Part shown: one piece after another, positions 23,843 to 35,325 of the stretch
Position numbering within the stretch: position 1 is the stretch's first letter
How the letters are laid out: every line of letters begins with the position of its first letter
DNA from: Thunnus maccoyii
Lineage: Eukaryota; Chordata; Actinopteri; Scombriformes; Scombridae
DNA: 64,000 nucleotides
NCBI RefSeq assembly: GCF_910596095.1
Contig: NC_056546.1
Span: forward strand, 16,082,425-16,146,424
Reading direction: 5' to 3'
Notes under the pieces: generated by a model
The model's database searches: none
Seen by the model: only the letters and a program-made list of their open reading frames with translations
What the model was told of the DNA's origin: nothing
Program-made: the position numbers and the translations under genes

Positions 23843-24293
23843 GTTCACCTTGATGTAAAATAGATGTCCAGTAGATATGAGAACAAAATTAAAATCCAAA
23901 GGTGATTTAGCTCAGCAGCAAAAAGTTAACCTCTTATAATAAAATGTGTTGAGATCCTCAGCTGAAGAGAAGACTCGACAAAAACTGAAGTGAGCAGGAT
24001 GAAGTATCCGCAGAGAGACTGAGTTCCTGATGTTAACAGCTTCAGTGAAACTGTGTGACTGACGCTGCGTGTGACAGAATGTTAGCTATGTGCTCTACTC
24101 TCATGGTAAAACCAGTATTCCTGGTTGGGTGTTGAATCATCAGGGAACAGGTGGTTCTACAAATGTGCTGCCTGAAACAAAGAAAGTTAAAACAATGGAG
24201 ACAGAAACTTGAAAATACCATTGTACCAAATACCAAACACACATTTCATTGTTTGTTTGGGGAGGATTTTTGATGACATTTGCTTGTGTTCCC

Positions 24294-24294
<1 letters not shown>
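23843..24294 (-). promoter_or_regulatory. 5' flank of the TRIM16-like gene
   Basis: Upstream of the start codon on the minus strand. No RING-coding exon is visible. A GTGAAC donor-like site just before the ATG may mark a 5'UTR intron, but I cannot place a first exon. No clear core promoter element. Confidence 0.35.

Positions 24295-24348
<54 letters not shown>
24295..24348. repeat. (GATA)n microsatellite
   Basis: About 13 uninterrupted GATA units. Confidence 0.97.
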
Positions 24349-26077
24349 CCAGGATATTCACTCACACTGGCAACGCGAGAACAGCATCATCTTGTGGGAC
24401 TTATATATTACTACATGAAATATATACTCGTCTGCATTGTATACTAATATACTGTATATAAAATTTAAAACGATTTTATACACGGGACTGTTGATAATTC
24501 TCCTCAAACCTGTAACCTTGCAACACATTCCAAGAATAATATCGCCGTTATATTTCTAGATTCAGAAACTTTGACAAACACCACATTCTACATTTTGACA
24601 ATCATCACATAATAACTTCTGTGGATTAATATAACTGGTTTGTTGGTGCAAATAATTACAAAAGATAGCGTTGTGCAAGATGCAATACAGCTGAATGACA
24701 AATTAAAGGAAGAACACGGGTGCAGACACATAATGAATGCAGATGCTTCAATACAGGTCAGGAAGGGCACCTGAGAATAATGTGAATTACACACTATGGC
24801 CTTCACAGGCACGAGATCTTAACCGAAAAGAATACTTATGTGAGATTTTAGACAGTGATCTTCACCAACATTATTAAAACACTATATTGGGAAATATCTT
24901 TTGGGAGAATTGTGTTTATCCCTCCAGACATTAGATTGACAGACACTTTGAGAATCTATAGCAAGGAGCTGTGAAGCTGTTCGTAATGGCCTTACATCTT
25001 ACTACAGTCAGACACTTTATGTTGGTTTTTCCTTTAATTTGTCACTCATTTGTATTTTTATCTTGTTTAAGGGACATGATTTCTGTTAAATGGCCTAATT
25101 GTCAAATCAATTATTTCATTTGTAATATGGTTATTTGTAAGCTGTGTCTTCCACTTGCAGTATATTAGCAATACATTACAGTGCCAGTCTGTACTTGAGG
25201 CACTGCTTTCGTTGTAAGTAGTTGGTTCAACACAACCATCTTCAAGATATGCACTTCAATGCTTTTTTACTTTTGCTTTGACAAGTTTGTTCCCGCAGCA
25301 TCACTTTCTCAGGACTACTTGGGTTATTTGCACACTGCCTAATAAACCAAAACCTCAGCATTTCTACACAGATTGGGCCTGTCTACCATATTTCACTTCT
25401 TCTCACTTCTTTGGTATTTTTCCCACTCAGGTCTTAATAATTTATAACAATAAAAAATGCCCATTAGATATAAGTGTAGCAGTTTTCACACTGGGATAGA
25501 TTATCTAATTTTGTCTCAAGCAAGGGTTTTCTACAAGTCAACTAATGGAACTTGCAATAAAAAAATCTAAACACTTAAATGGTTGGCAATAACTGTAGTG
25601 GAAAAATAGAAGAAATACAAATAGATAGAAGAAATACAAAAGTAGTAACTGTGAAACAATTCACTGTGTAAGTCCTGCATTCACATTTCAAGTAAAAACA
25701 CTGACATATTATTAGCTATACACAAAAAAAGAAGTAATAGAAGCCTACTCATCATGAGGAATCACCCATTCCACAGTTATACTATTATGAAAATACACTA
25801 TATTATTGGATTATTATTAGTAGTATTGGTGCATTAATAACATTGCATTATATTGTGTGTGTTCATCGTGTGTTTTGAATAGAAAATATTAATATGCAAA
25901 GTACAGGAGTAACTATGGCTGTCAGATGTAGAAGTCAAAAATATACACAGTATTTTTCTCTGAATTGTAGTGAAATAAGAATGAAGTAGTACAAAATGGA
26001 AACACTCAAGACAAGTACTTTGTTTACTTCCCACCACCGGTAATCGGTGTAGCTAATAATAAATGCTGTATGAATGA
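24349..26077. other. Intergenic AT-rich DNA
   Basis: No gene, RNA or recognisable repeat family is seen. Reading frames are short and unrelated to the neighbouring genes. Confidence 0.5.
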
Positions 26078-26934
26078 ATGAAGATCCCCTCCAGACATGT
26101 ATGAGGACATATGAAAATAATCTGCTTGGAATAATAATGTGTGTCCTTAAAATGGCATCTCCATCTCCTCCTTCATCAATCCCAGATTCTATGAATATGC
26201 AAATATATTTCATTTCAATGGTTTAACTGCTGGACACAAGATGTCTCCTACATCACTGTAAAGTCAGCTCTCAGTGTATGTGCACTGGACGATCCCTCAA
26301 GGAAGCTGTGATTTTGAGATTGCTACTAATTAATGCAAGAAATCAAGAATATTTGCAAGAAATGGCCAAATCAACAGACCGCTTGTGATTGTCACATTTT
26401 GTGTCTTGGTAACTTATGTCATCGCAGCACACATTCAGCAAAGATTCAGGCGCGCATTCAGGTTGATGATGGACAAATCTTACCTGCCAACAAAAATTAC
26501 AGCCATAGACCTTGCAAAACAATTCCCAAATGTTCCCAAATGAGGTTTGCAGTCAGTTAGTGAGAAGAATACAAGTTAATGTGTTTGTTCACACAGCAAA
26601 TATGGACATAATCTACCTCAAACATAAAAATGGGAACTTTGGAAATGAAACTATAATTTTATGTCAATGGATTTATTTTAATAACATTATTGGCTGATTT
26701 TATTTGGTGCTAATGTTAAGGTGAAAGTTAATTTAATAAAGGATTATAACTCAAGTACAGTATTTTCTTTTTTATAACTTTGAGTCCATGGTTCTTACAT
26801 TCAGAATTTGCTTTTTTATTGAAGGAAGTGATTACATATGACTCTTCATCTGTAGTAGTTTTTTTTCTTTCTTTCTTTCCTTTGCTTGCATTTTTTCCCA
26901 ATTTCCACAATTTTACTGCAATATATGTAATGAT

Positions 26935-27062
26935 GGGTCCAGCAACAGGCCACCATCTTAGTGCAAGATGGCATTGCGCACGGATGCAGCGGCTTTGTTC
27001 TCCCTGACTTAATTTCGTTGTACAGCTGTGCAATGACAATAAAGGCATTCTATCTATCAATA
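26935..27062 (+). mobile_element. Short LINE-derived insertion (5' head joined to 3' tail)
   Basis: CAAGATGGCATTGCGCACGG is followed by CTTAATTTCGTTGTACAG and TGTGCAATGACAATAAAGGC, ending in a CTATCTATCAA repeat. This resembles heavily deleted teleost LINE copies that keep only the two ends. It sits inside the split MITE. Confidence 0.6.
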
Positions 27063-27091
27063 AGAGCACTTCAAACATTGCAAATTGTGTC

Positions 27092-27138
27092 ACCAATTGT
27101 GGTCCAGTATGTAACTTTCATACTGGACCACAATTGGT
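27092..27138. repeat. Perfect 20-bp inverted repeat with 7-nt spacer
   Basis: ACCAATTGTGGTCCAGTATG (27092-27111) is exactly reverse-complemented at 27119-27138, with spacer TAACTTT. The right arm belongs to the MITE body (compare ATTGGACCAGAATTGG in the 53-kb copy). The left arm is therefore an inverted duplicate at the insertion breakpoint. Confidence 0.9.
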
Positions 27139-27360
27139 TGCCAAACTAGTTGTGATGTCACAAATCCTGCATGTAGGCCCATCCCTTTAAATGGGATTTT
27201 CAATGAGCACAAAGAAACTTCCGACTTTCAGCAGATGAATGTGAAAAAAGCCCTAAAGTGTCAAACTCTGTACAGACATCATTCTGCACAGTGAAACTCA
27301 AACATCCAAACTATAGGAACAATAAACAAAACACATTTTTGAGTGAAGTAGAGACTTTAA

Positions 27361-28100
27361 AGACGTTCAAAAGCGTTATCTTTATGGTCTCCTGTTTGTG
27401 TTGTGTAAATGCCTCCGATACGATAGTGGGCACTAGTGGTTCCCGCGCTGCATTGACGTGACAATGATTGCTTTCGCTAAAGTGCGTCGGTGGTCCAACG
27501 TTGGCGCCAGATGAGCTGTGGCGCCAGCTACACACACAGAGGCAGAGAGAGGAAGACACACACAGCAGTCTGACGAGGCTCACAACAGCTTGCAAAGCCC
27601 TTCTCAACCCGGAGTTTGAAGCATATAAACGACTCTTTTTTTTCCTCTTCCTTCAGCAAACAAACACTAAAAGGACAGAAAGGTGGGTGTTGCGTATATG
27701 CAAGAATTTGTACATTTACAACTGGCATGATTGTTACTCCTGGTGGGGTTCTCATCGTTAAAATTCAACTTAACGTTACTCCAGTGTGAATAGTAGCAGC
27801 GTTGAGGCGGAGGGACGCCTGTATTTAACGGGATATAATCTTAGTAGTTATATGCAATGATGGGTCCAGTAATAGGTTGTGTGTTTGGCGTCTCCAGTTG
27901 TGATACTACCCAACTTTGTAATGGAAAAATACAGGCCTGGACTCGCACTGGTGGTAACATTATGTTCAAGCACGGCAACACACTATATCACGAGGAACTG
28001 TTTCAGCTTTCATCCGCATCCAGGTTGTTTTCTTGAGACGTAATATGTGCAGAATCGACTCTTGAGTAAACGTGCAGTTAGTTAAATCTTTATGCATGCG
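27361..28100. other. Intergenic DNA upstream of the promoter zone
   Basis: CpG content rises from about 27420. A CATTGACGTGACAATG segment and a donor-like AGAAAGGTGGGTG near 27681 could belong to an unannotated upstream exon on the plus strand. This is not strong enough to call. The phrase AATGATGGGTCCAG at about 27857 repeats one at about 26932. Confidence 0.35.
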
Positions 28101-28320
28101 ACTTAACATGGTCGGATGGGCGGCTGGGCAAAGCTTCCGCTCCAATGTTTTACAATCTGCTGGCTCGTCCTGAAGTGGAGACAGACAGAGAGAGAGCAGG
28201 CTGTAGCCGTGTTAGCAAACTGGATTAGCTGACTCGTTAGCTTGGTATCATGGCTAGGTAGCCAACACGCTAATATCGTCTCTGCTGGATAGCTGCTAAC
28301 ATCAGCAAGGCCGCCATCAG

Positions 28321-28371
28321 AGAGTCGTGTGTATGTGTGTGTGTGTGTGCGTGTATATGTGTGTGTGTGCG
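28321..28371. repeat. Interrupted (GT)n tract
   Basis: GT-rich run with GCGT and ATAT interruptions inside the promoter zone. Confidence 0.85.
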
Positions 28372-28515
28372 GTTTGCTGGGTGCAGCCGCAGCGAGGAAG
28401 GCTTCATGTGGGGTTCTCCTAGCTATCAAAAGCAGACATTTAATACCTTCACTGATAGCATCCTGCTCGGTTAATGTAGCCCAAACGGCATTTGTTGGAA
28501 GGACCTGAGTCTTAC

Positions 28516-28591
28516 ATGGATTCTCATGCAAGTAAAAGGTACTCTTTCCCGGGTTTTTCACGCGGCGTTCATCGCCCTCACGGTTAGCCAT
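28516..28591 (-). CDS. Candidate first coding exon of a divergent gene (uncertain)
   Basis: On the minus strand an ATG at 28591 opens a hydrophilic segment beginning MANREGDERRVKNPGK and reaches a consensus donor CCAT|GTAAGA after 25 codons plus 1 nt. It lies in the CpG-rich zone opposite the zinc-finger gene, the geometry of a bidirectional promoter. I could not find a following exon on the minus strand before the TRIM gene and do not recognise the protein. It may simply be unspliced antisense sequence. Confidence 0.25.
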
Positions 28592-28976
28592 CTTTGTTTC
28601 AGCTAGCCAACTCCTGATGACCGTGTGCTAATGCACATTAGCTTACGACGTCGTCCTCACTGATACCGCATGTTAAACGATGGTTTCACACCGCCTTTGT
28701 GTCACCATACTCAAATTTGACAAAGCTTTGAACAGCTTTATGGTTTTGCTTATTCGGAGATAGCTCTTAATTCAATGTGTTTTTGAAGGGCGGAAGCTAA
28801 CGTGGCTAACGTTAGCTAGCGGCAGCCATCTTAGACGAGCATGTAATCTTGGCTAGCTGGAAGTGCTGGTGTGGCACAACAAGATGGCCTGTTAATACTC
28901 GCACAAGGAGAGTTTCCGCGTCGGTGGTTGTGTCATAAATCGCACCAAATTACTTGACTCGATTCCTCGTTTTAAT

Positions 28977-30717
28977 GTAAGTATTTAGCCGTTGTTTTGC
29001 TCTGACTACAATTACTCGCGTGTTGGTTTTTGCTATGAAGCTAGTTAGCTCGCTAAATGGTGAACACATTAGCAGCTAACACAATGCTGTTTTGTCGTTA
29101 ACCAGTCCCCCCCTCGACCATAGCCAGCTAACTAGCGGCTATGAAGGCTATTTGTAGCTGTTATGGACGGCTAGCAACCAAACAGTCAGTGTTTAACAAC
29201 AAAACATCGCTGTTTTAAATGTTTTTGCACTCTTCAAGGCTGCACTTTACATAACGAGCAGCGTGTTGCGCAGATGAGCGCACTTTGTAGGCCAGTCGGG
29301 CTTTGTCTTGAGGATTAAGTTAAGAGTTGGAAGCTTGATCATGATGTGGTTCACTTTGATTTTATCAATTGCGTTAGCTAGTGTGATGTAGCTCGTCTTG
29401 AGCGCTAACTTGGCTAGCAAATTGGCCACTTAGCTTTCTGTGAGGTTTTGCAAATCTGTAATAATGTGTGAAAGTATGGACAATATATTTTCTTAATGAA
29501 GTGGGGATTATGAGCCCGTAGCCTATATACTCTATCATTCAGATTTCTAAGCATAATGCAGCACACATCTGGTTTCAGGTCAAATGAACGTTGGCTATGG
29601 ATATACAGTAATACAGAGTGCATTATTTCATCTAATATTAAGGACATCATTTTTTTCCCCTACACTGATGGTAATCTTTTGCATTAACCAAATACACAAC
29701 CAGCCCTTTCTTGCAGTTGTCACCAACCAGATGATGGTCTGTGTTGGCAAAGGGTTTAGATGTCTATCCTGGGCAAGTAGGGATCCTTCTCTAGGGGGAA
29801 GTGAGTGGCAAACTTCAGGATTTCTCATCAGACATGTCTTTCAGAAAGGCTAGCCTTTATTCCAATCTAAGGTTTAATGTCTCTTCCCACAATTATGTTA
29901 GAGTTCTCACTGATGTTTATCAGTCAAAATATCCCAAAATCTTTCAAATACTTAGAATATATAGTTTTTGTTTTGTATTAGTTAAACACAACTTTACTCA
30001 GGCTTAGAGAGATACTTGAATATGACTTAAATTGTATTACTGAGATATTGGTATATCAAATTACCCATGCCTACCTTGTAAACACACATTATTTGCCTGT
30101 TTATGTACACATACACATGCAAAACAACTATTGAATCAAATCAGAAATATAACAATAATTATGTAATAATATACATATTATCCTAATATTATTTTTGTCT
30201 GCCAGGTGGAATTTGGTGCCAAAGCTCAGTTTGTTAAATTGCTTTACCTTTTCTCTTGCCACCTGGACTCAGCCCATATGAAATTAGCAAGTCTGTTTTG
30301 TGTACAGTGTGTGACAAATGCAAATGAAAACAACCTACTAGCCTGTGAAACATGCAAGGTAATTGATACTGTTGCTGAAAAAACATTTGAACAAAAACTG
30401 TAATGACATTGCAAACAATAGGAGACTATTTATTGTACACCAGTATGATCCGCTGAGAACTGCTGCATCTCTACAGGCTATATACATAAATACAATATAC
30501 ATTTGGTTTGTGTCAAAGACACTACTGCCTGTAAGCTTCAATGTTTATTAGATTTGTAGTGTGTCTGTTAACATCTGGCAAGGGACAATATATTAACCTT
30601 CTAGTCTATATCTGGATAATTTAGTTTTTCTGTTCATCAATTGGCATCCTAGAAAAATGAATGAAAACCACTTAAGGCACCGTATTAATTATTGCTCTTT
30701 ATTTTCTTCTTTTGCAG
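28977..30717 (+). other. Presumed 5'UTR intron of the zinc-finger gene
   Basis: Bounded by GTAAGT at 28977 and TTTTGCAG at 30717. The first 450 bp keep the TTAGC-word richness of the promoter. The rest is AT-rich with no coding segment. Confidence 0.45.
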
Positions 30718-30838
30718 GACTGCTCACTGATAAGAGCACCAGCGCTGCACCAAACAAAACCGAGCTCTTTAAACCCGATTCCCTTTTGAGTCATCGCCCG
30801 GCAGGAAAACGGAGGTCGTGGGGCTGGAGTGTGTTCTC

Positions 30839-32515
30839 ATGGCCGAGTCAGAGACTGAATGTGACACACCCGGCCTTGACACACTTGGGTCGGAGTGTGT
30901 CATAGCCCACAGCCATGTCGACCTTCACTATGGAGCAGAAACTGAGATCATGACAGAAGAAAAACGTGGATTAGAGCTTGAGATCCATGGCTCAGACTTA
31001 AAGATCCAGGGACTGGGGACAGAACTCGGAGCTGTAGCCTGTGTGGATGCAATTGTGGCTGAGACAGACCATGATTACATTAAAGTGGAACCCGGTGAGA
31101 TGCACTGTTTCACAGGAGCAGAGATCAAGACGTCGGGAAATGAAGCTCTGCTGGGAGAGGTGCTGCTTAAGACCGAAAGCGAGCATGTGGTGAAAGTGGA
31201 GTCTGACCACGGCGGGGAGTTGACTGTGGAGTCTGAGAATGGTGTCATCATACATGAAGCTCATGGCCTGCAGTGCAACGAGTGTGGGGAGATCTTTGGC
31301 AGCATAGCTGATCTTCACCAACACTTTGAGATCCATAAGGACCTCAACCCTTACATCTGTGTCCACTGTGGTGAGAGCTTTGCTGTGGAGGCTAGCCTCA
31401 AGCAGCACATGAAGATTCATATGAAAGAAAAGCCCTATGTTCCTCCAGGAGTTGAGATCATGGGCAAAGATGTTATTGATGCCTTCAGCCTCAAGTCTCA
31501 TCAGATGATCCATTTGCCAGACAAACCCCACAGATGCTCAGAGTGTGGTAAGAGCTTTGCAGCTGCAATCACCCTCAGAGAACACATGAAGATGCATTCA
31601 GAGGACAAGCCCTATAAGTGCACCCAGTGTAGGAAGAGCTTTGTCCGCAGAAGGCATCTGAAAAAGCACCAGGAGGTCCATGCACGTGAGAAGCCATATA
31701 CCTGCGGCCAGTGTGGCAAAGGCTTTGCTACAACTTCCAACCTGAAGCAGCATCAGAAGACCCATGCTGCAGTGGTGCTCGGAGACAAACCTCACCGGTG
31801 CACACAGTGTGGAAAGTGTTTTGCTGCTGCAGCCACTCTGAGGGAGCACCAGAGGATCCACTCGGGTGAGAAGCCCTACAAATGTAACATGTGCAGGAAG
31901 AGCTTTGTCCGCAAACGCCATCTGAAGAAGCACCAGCAAGTCCATGCCGGAGGAAAGCCCTACACCTGCAGACATTGCAACAAGGGCTTCAATCACTCCT
32001 CTTCTCTCTCTCGCCACCACAAGATCCACCTGCAGAACCCAGTGTTTTCTCCTCCTCAGCCCGTGAAAACCTTGTCCTTCGGCACTCCCCCAAAGCAGAG
32101 GGTACACCAGCAGGGAGACAAGCCCTATATGTGCCACCACTGTGAAAAGGGCTTCAATCATTCCTCTTCCCTGTCCCGACACCAAAGAGTCCACTCAGAG
32201 GGAAAGAGCTACACCTGCCCCCACTGTGGTAAAAGATTCAATCACTCCTCGTCCCTTGCAAGGCATCAGAGAGTTCATATGGAGAATAAACAGCAACAAC
32301 AACAGCAGCCGCAAACACCACAGCCACAACAGCAGCAGTACAGTCCCATCCCCATTCCCATCCCCATCACTCCAGTGAAGGGATTCCCTAACAATGCCTT
32401 CCCCAAACAGCGCATCCTGTCTCCGGAAAAACCATACAGGTGCACCCAGTGTGGAAAAGGCTTTAACCATTCATCTTCCCTCTCTAGACATCATAGGATC
32501 CATGTAGGTCAGTGA
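30839..32515 (+). CDS. C2H2 zinc-finger protein, complete in one coding exon (558 aa)
   Basis: Likely nuclear sequence-specific DNA-binding regulator. The start is the ATG at 30839 (MAESETECDTPG); an earlier in-frame GTG is ignored. Residues 1-140 are acidic without a KRAB, BTB or SCAN domain, and contain the sumoylation-type motifs IKVE, LKTE and VKVE. Eleven intact C2H2 fingers follow (CNECGEIFGSIADLHQH to CTQCGKGFNHSSSLSRHHRIH), plus one degenerate unit between fingers 2 and 3 that lost its cysteines. Fingers 3-4 and 6-7 are near-copies (AAAITLREH with RRRHLKKH; AAAATLREH with RKRHLKKH). Four C-terminal fingers share GFNHSSSL[SA]RH or a close variant. Glutamine/proline-rich linker before the last finger. 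The coding exon follows an acceptor at 30717. I do not recognise a named orthologue. Confidence 0.88.
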   Translation: MAESETECDTPGLDTLGSECVIAHSHVDLHYGAETEIMTEEKRGLELEIHGSDLKIQGLGTELGAVACVDAIVAETDHDYIKVEPGEMHCFTGAEIKTSGNEALLGEVLLKTESEHVVKVESDHGGELTVESENGVIIHEAHGLQCNECGEIFGSIADLHQHFEIHKDLNPYICVHCGESFAVEASLKQHMKIHMKEKPYVPPGVEIMGKDVIDAFSLKSHQMIHLPDKPHRCSECGKSFAAAITLREHMKMHSEDKPYKCTQCRKSFVRRRHLKKHQEVHAREKPYTCGQCGKGFATTSNLKQHQKTHAAVVLGDKPHRCTQCGKCFAAAATLREHQRIHSGEKPYKCNMCRKSFVRKRHLKKHQQVHAGGKPYTCRHCNKGFNHSSSLSRHHKIHLQNPVFSPPQPVKTLSFGTPPKQRVHQQGDKPYMCHHCEKGFNHSSSLSRHQRVHSEGKSYTCPHCGKRFNHSSSLARHQRVHMENKQQQQQQPQTPQPQQQQYSPIPIPIPITPVKGFPNNAFPKQRILSPEKPYRCTQCGKGFNHSSSLSRHHRIHVGQ

Positions 32516-34345
32516 GCCCCCCTCTCCCACCCTCATATGCTGTCCCATGCAAGCGCACACATCCCTGCTCCCCGTTTCTGTTCTACAATGGTCCCATCAT
32601 TGATATCACCACACCACAGGAAACATCAGGCCAACTTCTATAGACAAAAGTGGTCAGTTCAGCACATTGCTATGTTGAAGTGGAGCAGTTGAGAATAAAT
32701 GGACAGTAACACAAGTCTTCAAAAGGAAAAGGCTTGGCCTGAAGGACTGAGTAACCTATAATTCAGAGCTGAACCCGGGACTTGTTCTCGGTTTGAAGAG
32801 GGTATAATACTAGATTCTGAAGGAATTCTTGTTTGTGATTGTGCTTCACTTGCTCCAGGACCTCTTTTGAACACTTTTAAAAGAAAAAAAAAATGTGATT
32901 TGAAGATCTACATGATAAAATTGTTACCTGGGGAAAATATGCTTCACCTTCTGGTTAGTCTTTTTTGATACAAGAATTCAGTTATTGTACCTTCAGGTGG
33001 GCACATGCGCTTTTGAGCTGCAACTTTATTCAAGGCTACCAACACAATTGGTGAACAAGAACTGTTGTCTCGATTTAAATAGTTATCTTTTTCACCCACA
33101 TAATCCATGTGAAGCAAACAACAAAAATCCAATGTAAATACTTACTGATTTCATTTATATATATATATGTATAGGTGACTAGTGTGCTGTTCCGAAAGAT
33201 TACATTTTTGATAGTAAGATCCACTTTGTCTCCACCTTCTTTTTTTTTTCCCTTTATGACTTTAATTTGTTAAGTGTTGGAGATAAACATGTTGCAAGTG
33301 TTCTCATGCAGCTTGCTCTTGAATTTGGGCTCCATCAGACATGAGCCATGTTGTATATTTATGAGGTTGTTTTCTTGTATGTCTACAATGAGTTAGCACT
33401 GCTGCATAGACTGTACAGAGAGCAATACTGGCTGACACCCTGATTCTATTATGACATGCAATTTAGCCATAAGAAAATGCATAATAGAAAATAAAAATCT
33501 ACTGGGTAGCATATTACAACATGACCTGTCCTAATTATTTACTGTGCAGTTTCTTTTGTACCCCCAGCACCAAATGTACACAAAATGCAACATCTCACTT
33601 TGATTATTGCTTTGGAGACTAATTCAATTACCTGTGTATAGAATATAGGTAACTGTTGTTCACGTTGATCTGCAAACTGTCACAAAAGGTTGTGTATACT
33701 AAAAAAGAAAAAAAACAAAAAAGACTACACGAGAAAATCTCACTTTTACAGGACTTTAAGATTTTTTCCGAAATTCCAATGGATTGTGCTCTATTTACTG
33801 TTCTGTGTAAAATATCTTTTACAAACTGATGTATTTTTTTAGATATGGCTTGGGTTATATGAAAGGGAACGAGAGATATACAGTTTTTATGGGAGTGAAC
33901 ATTATGGTGAGCGATATTTTCTTTTCCTTTTTATTTGGATAACAATTGTGCTTCAAATTGTAGCATAGGTTTCTTCCTTGTGTTAGATAGGTGCCTTATT
34001 GCATGCTATGTAGAAATGTATGCTGAGCTGTTATTTGAGAAAAAAAGTTAGGGTTTTCAGGAGTCTTTTGTTCATATTCATACTAACTTACCCTACATTT
34101 TAATTTGATGTCACTGATACCTACTGCTTTTTTGCTTTCATGTATATTACGTGTTTACACTGTTACGACCATATTGTCTTCTTTTTTTTTTTTCCTCCCT
34201 TTTATTTTTGTCAATGGCCTCATTGTAGAGAGAAAATTTGTAAATGATCCATATAGGCTTCTCTTAAGGGCAAATCCTGTAACACCTCTTCCCAATTTCT
34301 GAGTGGCACATATATGGATAAATAAAGGTTGTTGACTCTCTTGTG
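32516..34345 (+). other. Presumed 3'UTR of the zinc-finger gene
   Basis: About 1.8 kb of AT-rich sequence between the stop codon and the AATAAA at 34321. No other gene is visible. An earlier AATAAA near 32694 could give a short isoform. Confidence 0.55.
34321..34326 (+). terminator. Polyadenylation signal for the zinc-finger gene
   Basis: AATAAAGGTTGTTGACTCT, with AATAAA followed by GT/T-rich sequence, at the end of the long 3'UTR. Confidence 0.5.
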
Positions 34346-35310
34346 GTGTTCAATCAATGAAGTATTGATATGACTTGAGAGAAAAGAGGAGAAAGTCTGT
34401 TTTCGGTCAGTCTTTGCTGATTAAACAACCCATAATTGAGATTATAATAACACAAGGTAGTTGCATAGTGCTGGCATGAAGTGAGACTAAGGCAATAGGT
34501 TACTCTGGTCCTTGCACTTCTCAAAGAATCCACATGGTGTCACTCTTTACTAAGTCTTGAAAGCCTAAAAGCAGTTGCATCAACTCAGTGAGGTGATTCC
34601 AGATGTGGGACAGGTATTACTGCCTCAGAGTGTCTTACATCAAGTTTTATAGACTGGTCTGTCTTACTGCTGGAACATTTGAGTCTTAAACTGGGATCTC
34701 ACCAACATTGAAAGTCTAGTGAAATCCATATGGGGGTAGATAAACTCTTGGGAATGACCTGAGAACTGCGAAAGAAATCATGTCAGGAAACTACCCACCT
34801 TCCCACTCTCACGCACTGCACTGGTTTACATTCCTTCACCGTTGGAGGTCAGACTTCAGTAGCCTGTTGAAGTAGATACTCAAGGTTGGGATCTACCTTC
34901 ACTGGAACCTTAAGAAGTAATCAGGTCTTATCAGCCCTTGGGGTGCAGGGTGATGTCTGGTTTACATCACTGATATTTACATTAGGGATGGCACTGAAAC
35001 ATGTTTTTTTAAACTAATGCAAGTGTCATGTGTTCCCCCACCCACAGATAAATCAAACTGATATCAACAGGCACCCTTCTACTGAGCTAATTAAGCTTTA
35101 AAGACATTTTAATGAAAGTTGACAGTTACATTAAGTGATGTCCTTAAACAAAAATATAAATGCCAATTCAACTATTGCCTAAAAATTATATTTAAAACAA
35201 TACTGCCTTCTGATGCTGATATTGGGCAATACTGATGTAACAGCTTACGTTGGTGGTAAATGTCCCTTCACAGGAAATAAACTCATGACAGGAAAGACAC
35301 CGTGGCTGAT
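34346..35310. other. Intergenic space between two convergent genes
   Basis: About 1 kb between the end of the zinc-finger transcript and the end of stox1. No recognisable feature. Confidence 0.5.
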
Positions 35311-35319
35311 ATGTACAAT

Positions 35320-35325
35320 TTTATT
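35320..35325 (-). terminator. stox1: Polyadenylation signal for stox1
   Basis: TTTATT on the plus strand is AATAAA on the transcript, 437 nt after the stop codon. This implies a 3'UTR of roughly 450 nt. Confidence 0.5.

Larger units (their letters stand above)
26078..27360. mobile_element. MITE-like element split into two halves
   Basis: The left half (about 26082-26300, AGATCCCCTCCAGACATG onward) and the right half (about 27119-27360, ending GAGACTTTAA) match successive parts of the intact copy at 52921-53459. Shared words include AACTGCTGGACACAAGA, AATATATTTCATTTCA, TTGTGATGTCACAAATC and AGATGAATGTGAAA. About 800 bp of unrelated sequence separates the halves here, including a LINE-tail-like piece, so the copy was interrupted by later insertions. 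Its left border lacks a perfect TTAA. Confidence 0.75.
28100..28976 (+). promoter_or_regulatory. CpG-rich promoter zone and non-coding first exon of the zinc-finger gene
   Basis: A CpG-rich stretch is dense in TTAGC, GCTAAC and GCTAGC words, for example GCTAACGTTAGCTAGCGGC near 28797. A plus-strand donor TTTTAAT|GTAAGT at 28976/28977 lies 1.7 kb before the acceptor at 30717/30718 of the coding exon. This fits a non-coding exon 1. The transcription start is undefined. Confidence 0.5.

Noticed and set aside
24295..24348. Regularly spaced repeat resembling a repeat array
   Set aside because: Plain GATA microsatellite; no spacers, so not CRISPR-like.
26728..27096. 122-codon minus-strand frame
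   Set aside because: Runs across the LINE-derived insertion and AT-rich flanks; no protein resemblance.
30998..31531. 177-codon minus-strand frame
   Set aside because: Antisense shadow of the same zinc-finger gene.
31598..32194. 198-codon minus-strand frame
   Set aside because: Shadow of the zinc-finger coding exon; its composition reflects the repeated finger codons.
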